51,616 nt of DNA from Nodularia sp. (in: cyanobacteria) (lineage in GTDB: Bacteria; Cyanobacteriota; Cyanobacteriia; Cyanobacteriales; Nostocaceae): assembly GCA_007692755.1 (NCBI GenBank), contig REBL01000155.1, forward strand, positions 1 through 51,616, given 5' to 3'. The notes below the pieces were generated by a model. The model was not told the DNA's origin. It was given only the letters and a program-made list of their open reading frames with translations, and searched no databases. The first letter of the stretch is position 1. Each line of letters begins with the position of its first letter. Shown here piece after piece: positions 8,395 through 16,925 of the stretch. Both the position numbers and the translations under genes were made by a program.

Positions 8395-8926
8395 AAGACT
8401 TTTCCTAAATGAAAATACAGGTAATTGTTAACATTCGGCTTTTTTTGGCTAAATTTAAGCTATTTATCCCGTAAAAATTACCACTATGCTCTATTCCCAA
8501 GCAAAGCTTCTCATTTTTAATATTGTTATGAGTGGTAACTGGTAAATAACCAAGATTGCTCACAAAGTTATTTGACTCTTCCTGGGTTAACTTTAGAGAG
8601 TAGGAGGTATAATAACTTCTTTCTAATGGAATAACTACCCTTTCTTTCTTAGGGTATATAAAACCAAGTCGAGTATTTATGCAGTTTCTATAAAAATATT
8701 AAGTAAAATAATTAAAGAGTTAAAATTATGCTTGAATGTCTTAATAAGAATAGCTGTGAAAAAATCACCCTGGATGTAAAGTTAGTTATGGCAGAATAAT
8801 TCAGCCATTAAATATAGCACTTTGCAAGTAAATCAAGTACACATATTAATATTATAAATCTTGCATATTGGTCATACTTCGACCCTTTGGCAAGCTCAGT
8901 ACAAGTCTTGTTCGCCCTTGTGTACC
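8395..8926. other. Intergenic region upstream of tkt
   Basis: 532 nt, AT-rich, without a convincing gene on either strand. It should hold the promoter of the tkt-gap-ppsA run, but no clear -35/-10 pair or NtcA-type GTA-N8-TAC site was found. The 3' end of the GNAT gene abuts the right side, which carries the 19-nt repeat at 8889-8907 and the repeat-like CGCCCTTGTGTACC, seen again near 50413. Confidence 0.5.
8889..8907. repeat. 19-nt repeat, inverted copy of 6126-6144
   Basis: GGCAAGCTCAGTACAAGTC is the exact reverse complement of 6126-6144. It lies just downstream of the GNAT gene stop. Confidence 0.6.
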
Positions 8927-9406
8927 TCACTCAGATGAAACAGGTGGTAATATTTTTTCCATGACAAAATTGATGAGCTTCTGATCTTGACGTTCTACTT
9001 CTTGCTTCTGCACAACCATAAATTGATTTTTCTCAAAAAAAGGTTTAGCTGTAATACTAGCTTCTACAAATAACTTTTTGATTTCTAAATCTCTGGCTGT
9101 TAATTCAATTTGATCTAAAATTTTTGTACCAACGCCTTGACCTTGAAAATCTTTATGGCAATAAAAGCGGTCAATATGTCCATTTGCTTCTAGTTCCCCA
9201 AACCCAAGAATTTTATCATCCTTTTCTGCTACATAAGTAAACTTGCTGTTTAAGCTGTTCATCCAAACTTCAACATCCATATTTACTGATGTCCAAGCAT
9301 CTACCTGGGCTTTGGTGTAATCACGAATATTTACCTCATGAATAGTGTTATAGAACAACTGGATAATCTCTTCGGTATCACCGATTTCGTATCTGCGTAA
9401 TTTCAT
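8927..9406 (-). CDS. GNAT-family N-acetyltransferase
   Basis: 159 residues, typical for a single GNAT domain. The acetyl-CoA pyrophosphate-binding loop is visible as FQGQGVGTKIL (about 96-106), preceded by the beta strand ILGFGELEANGHIDRFYCH and followed by a conserved C-terminal KPFFEKNQFM. The opening MKLRRYEIGDTEEIIQLFYN is the usual first strand and helix. The substrate cannot be read from sequence; relatives are often YafP/PhnO-like small-molecule or peptide acetyltransferases. It stands alone, convergent with nothing and divergent from the oxoprolinase genes. Confidence 0.88.
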   Translation of the reverse strand: MKLRRYEIGDTEEIIQLFYNTIHEVNIRDYTKAQVDAWTSVNMDVEVWMNSLNSKFTYVAEKDDKILGFGELEANGHIDRFYCHKDFQGQGVGTKILDQIELTARDLEIKKLFVEASITAKPFFEKNQFMVVQKQEVERQDQKLINFVMEKILPPVSSE

Positions 9407-9480
9407 AATTAGTGTATATTTGATAATTTGGCGTTGCTGAATCAGAGTATGAAATGCTAAAATTACCTTTCTTTTTCTTT

Positions 9481-9511
9481 GTACCTTTGCGCCTTTGCGC
9501 CTTTGCGTGAG
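9481..9511. repeat. Interspersed repeat, inverted copy of 181-209
   Basis: GTACCTTTGCGCCTTTGCGC followed by CTTTGCGTGAG lies between the GNAT gene and hyuA. Its reverse complement matches the unit at 181-209 closely. Confidence 0.7.
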
Positions 9512-9663
9512 ATAAATTTATATTCTCAGTCAGCAACGCCGATAATTTCATCATCTCAAATCCATTGCCCTAACTTCCGGGGTGTTTTTTGCCGACATCA
9601 GGGAGTAAAATCTAAAATATTGAATAGTATTATCCTACCTCTAAATCATTACATAAATAAACA

Positions 9664-11760
9664 ATGCTGAAATTTTTTGCAGACCGAGGCGGTACATTCA
9701 CAGATATAGTTGCTGTCACTGATCATCAGGCAATTATCGATAAAATATCCCAACATCCTGACAGATTTTTAATTGTGCCGATTCCTGAACAGCAATGGGT
9801 GATAGTCTACAAATTACTTTCAGAAAATCCCGAACAATATCAAGATGCAGCCATTCAAGGTATTCGGGATATCATGAGTTTAACCCCTAACGAACCCATT
9901 CCCAGATCAGCCATAGAAGTAGTCAAAATGGGGACTACAGTAGCCACCAATGCCCTCTTAGAAAGAAAAGGCGATCGCGTCGTTCTTCTGATTACCAAAG
10001 GCTTTAAAGATGCCCTCCGCATTGGCTACCAAAACCGTCCTGATATCTTTGCCCGTCATATCGTTTTACCCACAATGTTATATGAACAAGTTATAGAAGT
10101 AGATGAGCGCTATAATGCCCACGGTGAGGAATTAACCCCCGTTGATATTCAACAAGTAAAAAATGATTTGCAAACAGTTTACCACAGAGGTATTCGCAGT
10201 TGTGCCATAGTTTTCATGCATAGCGATCGCTATCCCCACCATGAACAACAAGTAGCCCAAATTGCCCAAGAAATCGGCTTTACACAAATCTCCATATCTC
10301 ATCAAGTTAGCCCCTTAATGAAAATAGTTAGCCGAGGTGATACAACAGTTGTAGATGCTTATTTAACTCCAATTTTGCGCCGCTACATCAACCAAGTTGC
10401 TAGTCAGTTACCCGCAGTTCAATTAATGTTTATGAAATCTGACGGCGGATTAGTAGCAGCCCAACAATTTCAAGGTAAAGATAGTATTTTAAGTGGACCA
10501 GCAGGGGGGATAGTCGGCGCAGTTCAAACCAGTCAAAGAGCAGATTTCCAGTTAGTAATTACCTTTGATATGGGTGGAACCAGTACAGATGTTGCCCACT
10601 TTAAAGGAGAATATGAACGTCAATTAGATTCGGAAATTGCTGGGGCGAGGATGCGAGTTCCCGTATTAGCCATTAATACCATAGCGGCTGGTGGGGGTTC
10701 AATTCTATTTTTTGATGGTTCGAGTTATCGTGTCGGACCCGAATCAGCCGGTTCAAATCCTGGGCCTGCTTGTTACCGTAGAGGTGGTAAATTAGCAGTT
10801 ACAGATGCCAATATCATGTTAGGCAAAATTCACCCCCAATACTTCCCCTCTGTGTTTGGCTTAGATGGTAATTTGCCTTTAGATCGAAATATTGTTGTTG
10901 AGAAATTTACCCAGTTAGCCCAAGAAATTGCCGATGTTACAGACAACCATCGTACACCAGAACAAGTAGCATCTGGATTTATGGCGATCGCAGTCGAAAA
11001 TATGGCAAATGCCATAAAAAAAATTAGTTTACAACGAGGCTATGACGTTAGTCAATATACCCTGTGTTGTTTTGGTGGTGCTGGGGCGCAAGTTGCTTGT
11101 TTAATCGCCGATACATTAGGCATGAAAACCATATTTTTGCATCCTTACGCCGGGGTTTTATCTGCTTATGGTATGGGATTAGCTGATATTAGATCAATTA
11201 GAGAAGCCGGAGTAGAACAGCCTTTAACTCCAGATATTATCCCCCAATTACAGCAACTAATGGAAACATTAGAAACCCAAGCCCGAAATGAATTAATTTC
11301 CGAAGGCGTAAATGCTGAACAGTCAGTAGTTCAAAAAGTGAATTTAAAATACGAGGGTACTAACTCCACATTAAACATTAACTTTACTTCAGATGTAGCA
11401 ATCATGCACCAAGAATTGGAGATAGAACATAAAACTCGCTACGGTTTCATTCAAGCGGAGAAAACCTTAATTATCGAATCAACCTCAGTAGAAGTAATTC
11501 AGGAAATGGATACACCCGAAGAACCCTTAATTACTCGTACCCGTCTCATAGATGAACCACCCAAACCCGTTGAAATAGTCAGAATGTTTACTGCTGATAA
11601 ATGGCATAATGCACCCGTTTATCGACGAGAAGATTTACAACCAGAAGATAAAATTAACGGTGCTGCTATCATCGTAGAAAAAATTAGCACAATAGTAATT
11701 GAACCAAATTGGCAAGCCACATTAACCGAACGCAATCATCTAATTTTACAACGTTCCTAA
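9664..11760 (+). CDS. hyuA: Hydantoinase/5-oxoprolinase subunit A
   Basis: 698 residues. It is the ATP-dependent subunit of the hydantoinase/oxoprolinase family, which opens cyclic amides such as 5-oxoproline or hydantoins. The N-terminus FADRGGTFTDIVAV and the motif TTVATNALLERKGDRV form the first half of the actin-like ATPase fold. GGIVGAVQTSQRAD, ITFDMGGTSTDVAHF and NTIAAGGGSILFF follow. FADRGGTFTD is closer to true 5-oxoprolinases, so 5-oxoproline is the likeliest substrate. The B subunit starts 80 nt downstream. In many organisms the two halves are fused in a ~1,250-1,290-residue enzyme; here they are separate genes with a repeat between them. Confidence 0.93.
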   Translation: MLKFFADRGGTFTDIVAVTDHQAIIDKISQHPDRFLIVPIPEQQWVIVYKLLSENPEQYQDAAIQGIRDIMSLTPNEPIPRSAIEVVKMGTTVATNALLERKGDRVVLLITKGFKDALRIGYQNRPDIFARHIVLPTMLYEQVIEVDERYNAHGEELTPVDIQQVKNDLQTVYHRGIRSCAIVFMHSDRYPHHEQQVAQIAQEIGFTQISISHQVSPLMKIVSRGDTTVVDAYLTPILRRYINQVASQLPAVQLMFMKSDGGLVAAQQFQGKDSILSGPAGGIVGAVQTSQRADFQLVITFDMGGTSTDVAHFKGEYERQLDSEIAGARMRVPVLAINTIAAGGGSILFFDGSSYRVGPESAGSNPGPACYRRGGKLAVTDANIMLGKIHPQYFPSVFGLDGNLPLDRNIVVEKFTQLAQEIADVTDNHRTPEQVASGFMAIAVENMANAIKKISLQRGYDVSQYTLCCFGGAGAQVACLIADTLGMKTIFLHPYAGVLSAYGMGLADIRSIREAGVEQPLTPDIIPQLQQLMETLETQARNELISEGVNAEQSVVQKVNLKYEGTNSTLNINFTSDVAIMHQELEIEHKTRYGFIQAEKTLIIESTSVEVIQEMDTPEEPLITRTRLIDEPPKPVEIVRMFTADKWHNAPVYRREDLQPEDKINGAAIIVEKISTIVIEPNWQATLTERNHLILQRS

Positions 11761-11787
11761 TAATATAAAAATTCTCCTCTCCAAAAA

Positions 11788-11830
11788 CTCCGCGTACCTT
11801 TGCGCTTACCTCCGCGTACCTTTGCGTTAA
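11788..11830. repeat. Interspersed two-unit repeat between hyuA and hyuB
   Basis: CTCCGCGTACCTTTGCGCTT then ACCTCCGCGTACCTTTGCGTT. This is the reverse complement of the element at 4895-4936 with few changes. It fills most of the 80-nt gap between the two oxoprolinase genes. Confidence 0.75.
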
Positions 11831-11840
11831 AAAACTAACC

Positions 11841-13397
11841 ATGAATACAACACATCAACCCGATCCCGTCCGCTTAGAAATCTTCAAAAACCTCTATCAA
11901 TTTATCGCCGAACAAATGGGAATCGTGCTGCAAAACACAGCCGCATCAGTAAACATCAAAGAACGCCTCGATTTCTCCTGCGCCATCTTTGACACTTCGG
12001 GATTATTAGTAGCCAACGCCCCCCATATTCCCGTACATTTAGGCTCAATGAGTGAAAGCGTCCGCAGCTTAATTAACGATAAAGGCGACACCATCAAACC
12101 TGGAAACGTTTACCTATCCAACAATCCCTATAACGGAGGTACTCACCTCCCAGATGTTACCGCCATTACCCCCGTTTTCCTCGAAGATACCAAAACCTCA
12201 ATTCCCCTGTTTTACGTGGCTTCTCGTGGACACCAAGCCGATATCGGTGGAATTACACCCGGTTCCATGCCTCCCCACAGCACCACAGTAGAAGAAGAAG
12301 GCATTTTATTTGATAATTTTGTCTTAGTGGAACAGGGAAAATTTCAAGAAACTTCAGTACGAGAAATACTTGCAAATCATCCCTATCCGGCGCGTAACCC
12401 TGACCAAAATATTGCTGATTTCAAAGCTCAAATTGCTGCTAATACTAGAGGAGTGCAAGAACTCCAAAAAATGGTTAATCAATACAGCATTGAAACAGTG
12501 CAGTCTTACATGAATTTTGTGCAAGACAATGCCGAAGAATCAGTAAGACGAGCGATAAATTTGCTCAAAAATGGCTCATTTACCTATGCAATGGATAATG
12601 GGGCAGAAATTAAAGTTAAAGTCACAATTGACAGAGAAAATCGCAGTGCAATCATTGATTTTACTGGCACATCTCCACAACTAAATAGCAACTTTAATGC
12701 TCCCAAAGCCGTAACTCAAGCCGCAGTTTTATATGTCTTCCGCACCTTAGTTGATGATAATATTCCCCTGAATGCTGGCTGTCTTAACCCTCTAGAAATT
12801 ATTGTGCCAATTGGCTGTATGCTTAACCCCACTTATCCCGCCGCAGTGGTAGCAGGTAACGTGGAAACCTCCCAAACCATTGTTGATGCTTTATATGGTG
12901 CATTGGGTGTCATGGCTGGTTCCCAGGGAACAATGAATAATTTTACCTTTGGAAATCAGCGTTATCAATATTATGAAACCATCTGCGGTGGTTCTGGTGC
13001 AGGAGTTAATTTTGATGGTACTGATGCAGTCCATACCCACATGACAAACTCCCGATTAACTGATCCAGAAGTTTTAGAAACCCGTTATCCTGTATTAGTA
13101 GAAAGCTTTAGTCTGCGTCCCGATAGCGGCGGTAAAGGTGAATATTCCGGTGGTGACGGCGTAATTCGGCGCATTCAATTTTTAGAAACCATGACAGCAA
13201 ATATTCTCTCTAGCCATCGCTTAGTTCCTCCCTTTGCATTAAATGGAGGGGAACCGGGAAAAGTAGGACACAACTGGATACAACGTCACGATGGAAGCCA
13301 AGAAAATTTAGATAGTACCGCCACAGTAGAAATGCAGCCTGGGGATGTCTTTGTGATTGAAACCCCTGGGGGAGGAGGATTTGGTACAGATTCTTGA
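11841..13397 (+). CDS. hyuB: Hydantoinase/5-oxoprolinase subunit B
   Basis: 518 residues, the usual HyuB length. Family motifs include [14 protein letters not shown] near the N-terminus, the metal/active-site region [47 protein letters not shown], and the Gly-rich end [12 protein letters not shown]. It works with HyuA in ATP-driven opening of 5-oxoproline or hydantoins and so in glutathione or glutamate recycling. It is on the same strand as hyuA, 80 nt apart, and presumably co-transcribed. It is followed by a strong hairpin shared with the converging galE. Confidence 0.93.
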   Translation: MNTTHQPDPVRLEIFKNLYQFIAEQMGIVLQNTAASVNIKERLDFSCAIFDTSGLLVANAPHIPVHLGSMSESVRSLINDKGDTIKPGNVYLSNNPYNGGTHLPDVTAITPVFLEDTKTSIPLFYVASRGHQADIGGITPGSMPPHSTTVEEEGILFDNFVLVEQGKFQETSVREILANHPYPARNPDQNIADFKAQIAANTRGVQELQKMVNQYSIETVQSYMNFVQDNAEESVRRAINLLKNGSFTYAMDNGAEIKVKVTIDRENRSAIIDFTGTSPQLNSNFNAPKAVTQAAVLYVFRTLVDDNIPLNAGCLNPLEIIVPIGCMLNPTYPAAVVAGNVETSQTIVDALYGALGVMAGSQGTMNNFTFGNQRYQYYETICGGSGAGVNFDGTDAVHTHMTNSRLTDPEVLETRYPVLVESFSLRPDSGGKGEYSGGDGVIRRIQFLETMTANILSSHRLVPPFALNGGEPGKVGHNWIQRHDGSQENLDSTATVEMQPGDVFVIETPGGGGFGTDS

Positions 13398-13398
13398 T

Positions 13399-13422
13399 AA
13401 AAAAAAGAGCGATCGCCTTTTT
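13399..13422. terminator. Bidirectional terminator between hyuB and galE
   Basis: An A-run, then GAGCGATCGCC, then a T-run: the HIP1 palindrome GCGATCGC forms the core of the stem, extended by A/T pairing, with T-runs on both strands. It sits 2 nt after the hyuB stop and about 70 nt after the end of galE, between convergent genes. Confidence 0.7.
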
Positions 13423-13494
13423 GTTCTATAATCTCTCTGCCTAACCGAATACTTTTTTCACCCTGATGATGTTGCGCTATATGTGAGGGAAAAA

Positions 13495-14487
13495 TTAATT
13501 TAGCATTAAATCTTTCTGGGACATTTCCCAGGCTAAAGTAGTGGATACGATTTGATCTAAGTCATTATATTTCGGTTGCCAACCCAGTAATTTCCCGATT
13601 TGATCAGCACCAGCAATCACACAAGCCGGATCACCAGGGCGGCGTTCCGTTTCAATCACCGGAAAATCTACCCCAGAAATTACCTTAACCCGTTCGATAA
13701 CTTCACGGACACTGTATCCTTGTCCATAACCACAATTCAGAATTTGGCTTTCCTTACCTTGTTCTAGATAAGTCAAAGCATCTAAATGTGCTGCTGCTAG
13801 GTCTTCAACATGAATGTAGTCTCTAATTGCCGTTCCATCAGGCGTTGGGAAATCTGTACCAAAAATTTTTACTTCTGTTCTGCGTTGAAGTGCAGTATCA
13901 CAGGTAACGCGAATTAAATGAGATGCGTCTTTTAACATCTGCCCCAATCGCCCACTAGGTTCGGCTCCGGCAACATTAAAGTATCGTAAAATTACGTAAC
14001 GTAAATCAGAAGCCTTGGCATAATCACGAATCAGCCATTCACAAGCAAGTTTTGATCGCCCATAGGGGTTAATCGGTTCAGTTGGTGAAGATTCAGTCAC
14101 CGGAATCGTTTCTGGTTGTCCATAAACAGCTGCTGTACTAGAAAAGATAATTTGCTTCACACCCATGCTATGGCAACAACGAAGTAAATTCAGCGTGTTA
14201 CAAGTATTGTTAGCGTAATAATCAAGAGGATGAGAAACAGATTCGGGTACATTCAAACTGGCAGCAAAGTGTAACACTGCCGTAAATTGATGTTGAGAAA
14301 ATACCTGAGAAAGACATTCTGAATCTTTTAAATCACCAACAATTAACTCACCATGTAGCACCGCTTGCGGTGAACCCGTAGAACAATTGTCATATACCAC
14401 AACATCGTAACCTGCTTCGCCCAACTGACGAACTACATGAGAACCAATGTATCCTGCGCCACCAGTGACTAAGACTTTTTTATTCAT
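13495..14487 (-). CDS. galE: UDP-glucose 4-epimerase
   Basis: 330 residues. It interconverts UDP-glucose and UDP-galactose and supplies galactose for polysaccharide. The NAD-binding motif is VTGGAGYIGSHVV (6-18); the catalytic Ser/Tyr/Lys are seen in FSSTAAVYG and PYGRSKLACE. GalE-type C-terminal segments RYFNVAGAEPSGRLG, RDYIHVEDLAAAHLDAL and NCGYGQGYSV are present. Its ATG overlaps the TGA of the priming glycosyltransferase gene by 4 nt, so the two are translationally coupled. The pair lies next to the exopolysaccharide cluster on the opposite strand. Confidence 0.94.
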   Translation of the reverse strand: MNKKVLVTGGAGYIGSHVVRQLGEAGYDVVVYDNCSTGSPQAVLHGELIVGDLKDSECLSQVFSQHQFTAVLHFAASLNVPESVSHPLDYYANNTCNTLNLLRCCHSMGVKQIIFSSTAAVYGQPETIPVTESSPTEPINPYGRSKLACEWLIRDYAKASDLRYVILRYFNVAGAEPSGRLGQMLKDASHLIRVTCDTALQRRTEVKIFGTDFPTPDGTAIRDYIHVEDLAAAHLDALTYLEQGKESQILNCGYGQGYSVREVIERVKVISGVDFPVIETERRPGDPACVIAGADQIGKLLGWQPKYNDLDQIVSTTLAWEMSQKDLMLN

Positions 14488-15896
14488 CGGCCTTTACCTA
14501 GTAGTACTACTCGAATAGTTTTGAAAAAGATTGCTAAATCCAAACCCAGGGAATAATTTTTGATGTAGTAGAGGTCATAAGCTAATTTCTCGTAAGCATC
14601 TTCTACTGATGCGCCGTAGGGATACATCACCTGCGCCCACCCTGTAATCCCAGGTTTGACAAGATAACGTAAATCATAGTATGGAATTTCTTCTCGCAGC
14701 TTAACATCAAATTCTGGTCGCTCTGGACGGGGGCCAATAAAGCTCATTTCTCCGCGGAGAACGTTTAATATTTGTGGTAATTCATCGATTCTGGTGATAC
14801 GTAACCAGCGTCCTACTGTAGTAATTCGAGGATCTTTTTCACCAGCCCACTGCGCCCCCCGTTTTTCAGCATCTTGATACATAGAGCGGAATTTGTAAAC
14901 TCTAAAGGGCTTACCTTCCCAACCAGTCCGCATTTGTGTGTAGAACACAGGGCCTCGACTATTCAACTTAATAGCTAGTATCACTAGCAACATCAGTGGA
15001 GATAAAAGCACCAGTAATAACCACGCCAAAATAATGTCTGTTAACCGCTTGATTCTCTGGCTAATGCTATCAGCGCCTAAATTAAAACCATTACCAAAAG
15101 CCAGCCAGTTACGCTGAAGCAGAGATGAAGGAAGTTTGTACCATAGGGTTTCACAAATATCGGGAATCCTGTAGATGGAGACACCAGCTAACCGTAACTG
15201 GATCAACTGCTGTATCTGTACATCAGATAATTTTGTTGTTACTATCACCCCTGACCAAGACTGTTGACTCCATTGGGATAAGTCATTGAGACTCCCCGTA
15301 GAAACTCGATTACTTTTTGCTAACTCATTGATGTTCTGCGTTGCGGTGGTTAGAACAACCAAGCGACCTAATGAACTGCGTTCTAGAAAATATTTTCCAA
15401 AGAGGATAGCTTTTTTATCTGCACCCAAAACTAGCCAACGACTGTTTTCAGCTTGAGTTCTTGTCCACTTTACCGCGCATATTCTTAATCCCATAGCCCA
15501 GAGTGTAAATATCCCTAAGCTGGGAAGCAAAGTTCCCCGTTGCAGAAATATCTCTATTTTCCCAGTACCAGTAAAGTAGATTAGAGATGCAACAACGCAG
15601 CCGACAATAACATTACTTATCAAAATCCGGTACGGAGCGCGCAGACCTGATATTTGGGTCTGTGGATTGTAAGTATCAGCTAAATACAGTCCGGCAATAA
15701 CTAAGAGAGCAAATAGATAAATTAAAGGGTCAAAACCATCCAAATTTTGACCCCTTCTCAACCATAGGGAAATAGATAAACTCAAGATTAATCCCAAGAT
15801 ATCCGCCAATAATAATAGAACAGAAATAATATTTCCAGAGAGAATATTATTATTTTCGGATAATTTCTTTTTGCCAACAGTAATATTAATAGTCAC
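14484..15896 (-). CDS. Polyprenyl-phosphate sugar-1-phosphate transferase (priming glycosyltransferase)
   Basis: 470 residues, WcaJ/CpsE/ExoY family (PNPT2-like). It starts polysaccharide repeat-unit assembly by moving a hexose-1-phosphate from UDP-sugar to undecaprenyl phosphate at the inner membrane. The N-terminal half holds several membrane helices (for example [20 protein letters not shown] and [16 protein letters not shown]) and a Rossmann-like CoA-binding-type region. A further membrane helix, [19 protein letters not shown], precedes the catalytic domain with [21 protein letters not shown] and [10 protein letters not shown]. The sugar is unknown; linkage to galE hints at glucose or galactose. 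It is divergent from the wzc-type gene across a 1-kb gap. Confidence 0.92.
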   Translation of the reverse strand: MTINITVGKKKLSENNNILSGNIISVLLLLADILGLILSLSISLWLRRGQNLDGFDPLIYLFALLVIAGLYLADTYNPQTQISGLRAPYRILISNVIVGCVVASLIYFTGTGKIEIFLQRGTLLPSLGIFTLWAMGLRICAVKWTRTQAENSRWLVLGADKKAILFGKYFLERSSLGRLVVLTTATQNINELAKSNRVSTGSLNDLSQWSQQSWSGVIVTTKLSDVQIQQLIQLRLAGVSIYRIPDICETLWYKLPSSLLQRNWLAFGNGFNLGADSISQRIKRLTDIILAWLLLVLLSPLMLLVILAIKLNSRGPVFYTQMRTGWEGKPFRVYKFRSMYQDAEKRGAQWAGEKDPRITTVGRWLRITRIDELPQILNVLRGEMSFIGPRPERPEFDVKLREEIPYYDLRYLVKPGITGWAQVMYPYGASVEDAYEKLAYDLYYIKNYSLGLDLAIFFKTIRVVLLGKGR

Positions 15897-16925
15897 TTAG
15901 GTTTCTCTTCCACATTAAAAACACTTGCACGAAAGTACAGAACCCCACAATCACAGGTGGTATTTACTACATTTTTCCTCCAATATTATGTATCCTATAT
16001 TTCCGCACTTATCGATACGTAAATATTACTGATTTTTTTGTTGTGTTATTTTTGTCAGCATACGCAAGAGGCAGGGATGTTAAACAGTAAAAATATGCAA
16101 AAAATTTTTTCCATGAAGATGCGCTTTATTAGACCCCTATGTCGCCACCCTTGCTTAGAGGTGATGACACTAGCCGGGGAGTAAAATATATTGCAGTTTC
16201 ACAATGAAACGGTATGATAAAATTCAGATGATATAGACAATATTGTGTGTAATTTTTCCTAGACTACTATAGGCAAGCTTCCAGGGAGATGCTGACTGGG
16301 GTGACGCACTATCCTAAATTTTCAATAATCAATACCATTGTCCATAAAACAATCTACTAAATTGACATAGCTAAAATAAAGATTTTGCTACTGTTCAGTA
16401 TTTGTGAAACGGCAACTGTAGCAGATCACGGACTCCTATTGTTTTCGAGGAATCTAGAAATCAGGTTTGATATCTGAAATTATTTACGTAGTCAGGTAAA
16501 AGGCAAAAGGCAAGATGTAAAAGGGTTTCAGGCAATTTAAGTGTACGTAGGTTTTTTCAAAAATCAAATAGGAGTCCTATCCGTTGATAAATATTTAACT
16601 AGTTATTTATATTAATTAATATTCTTTAGACACTTAAGCTGTACTGTAATATGAGCAGATGTTTATATTAGTAACCCGTAATGTTACTACTATATTGAAT
16701 GTGTAGAAATACGTTATATGTTATAAGAGATACAATGAAATTACTTATTGCTTTTTCCAGAAAAAAGCATAAGCTATAAGACGTATAAAAATAAATTGAC
16801 TAAGTGCAATGATTTCCCTAGAATCAGATACAATGTATTATTTAGCTGCAAGTGCCATACACTACATATAATATAGTCGCCATATAGCGATATAGAAAAC
16901 CTGTATAATTTGAGTCATCTAGTTT
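15897..16925. other. Long divergent intergenic region between polysaccharide operons
   Basis: 1029 nt, AT-rich, no convincing gene in either direction. It separates the divergent priming-transferase and Wzc-type genes and must carry both promoters. Visible items are a run of GGCAAAAGG-type short repeats near 16498-16530, and a TATAAT at 16867-16872, about 54 nt upstream of the wzc ATG, without a matching -35. The region is much larger than needed for two promoters and could hide a small RNA. Confidence 0.5.

Noticed and set aside
8560..8605. TTGACT/TATAAT promoter on the plus strand upstream of tkt
   Set aside because: Spacing is about 30 nt and it points away from tkt; likely chance.
9479..9670. 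63-codon plus-strand frame before hyuA
   Set aside because: It translates the interspersed repeat and intergenic DNA; the start and composition are not credible.
16867..16872. TATAAT as the wzc promoter
   Set aside because: No matching -35 at the usual distance in AT-rich DNA; not reliable enough for a separate feature.
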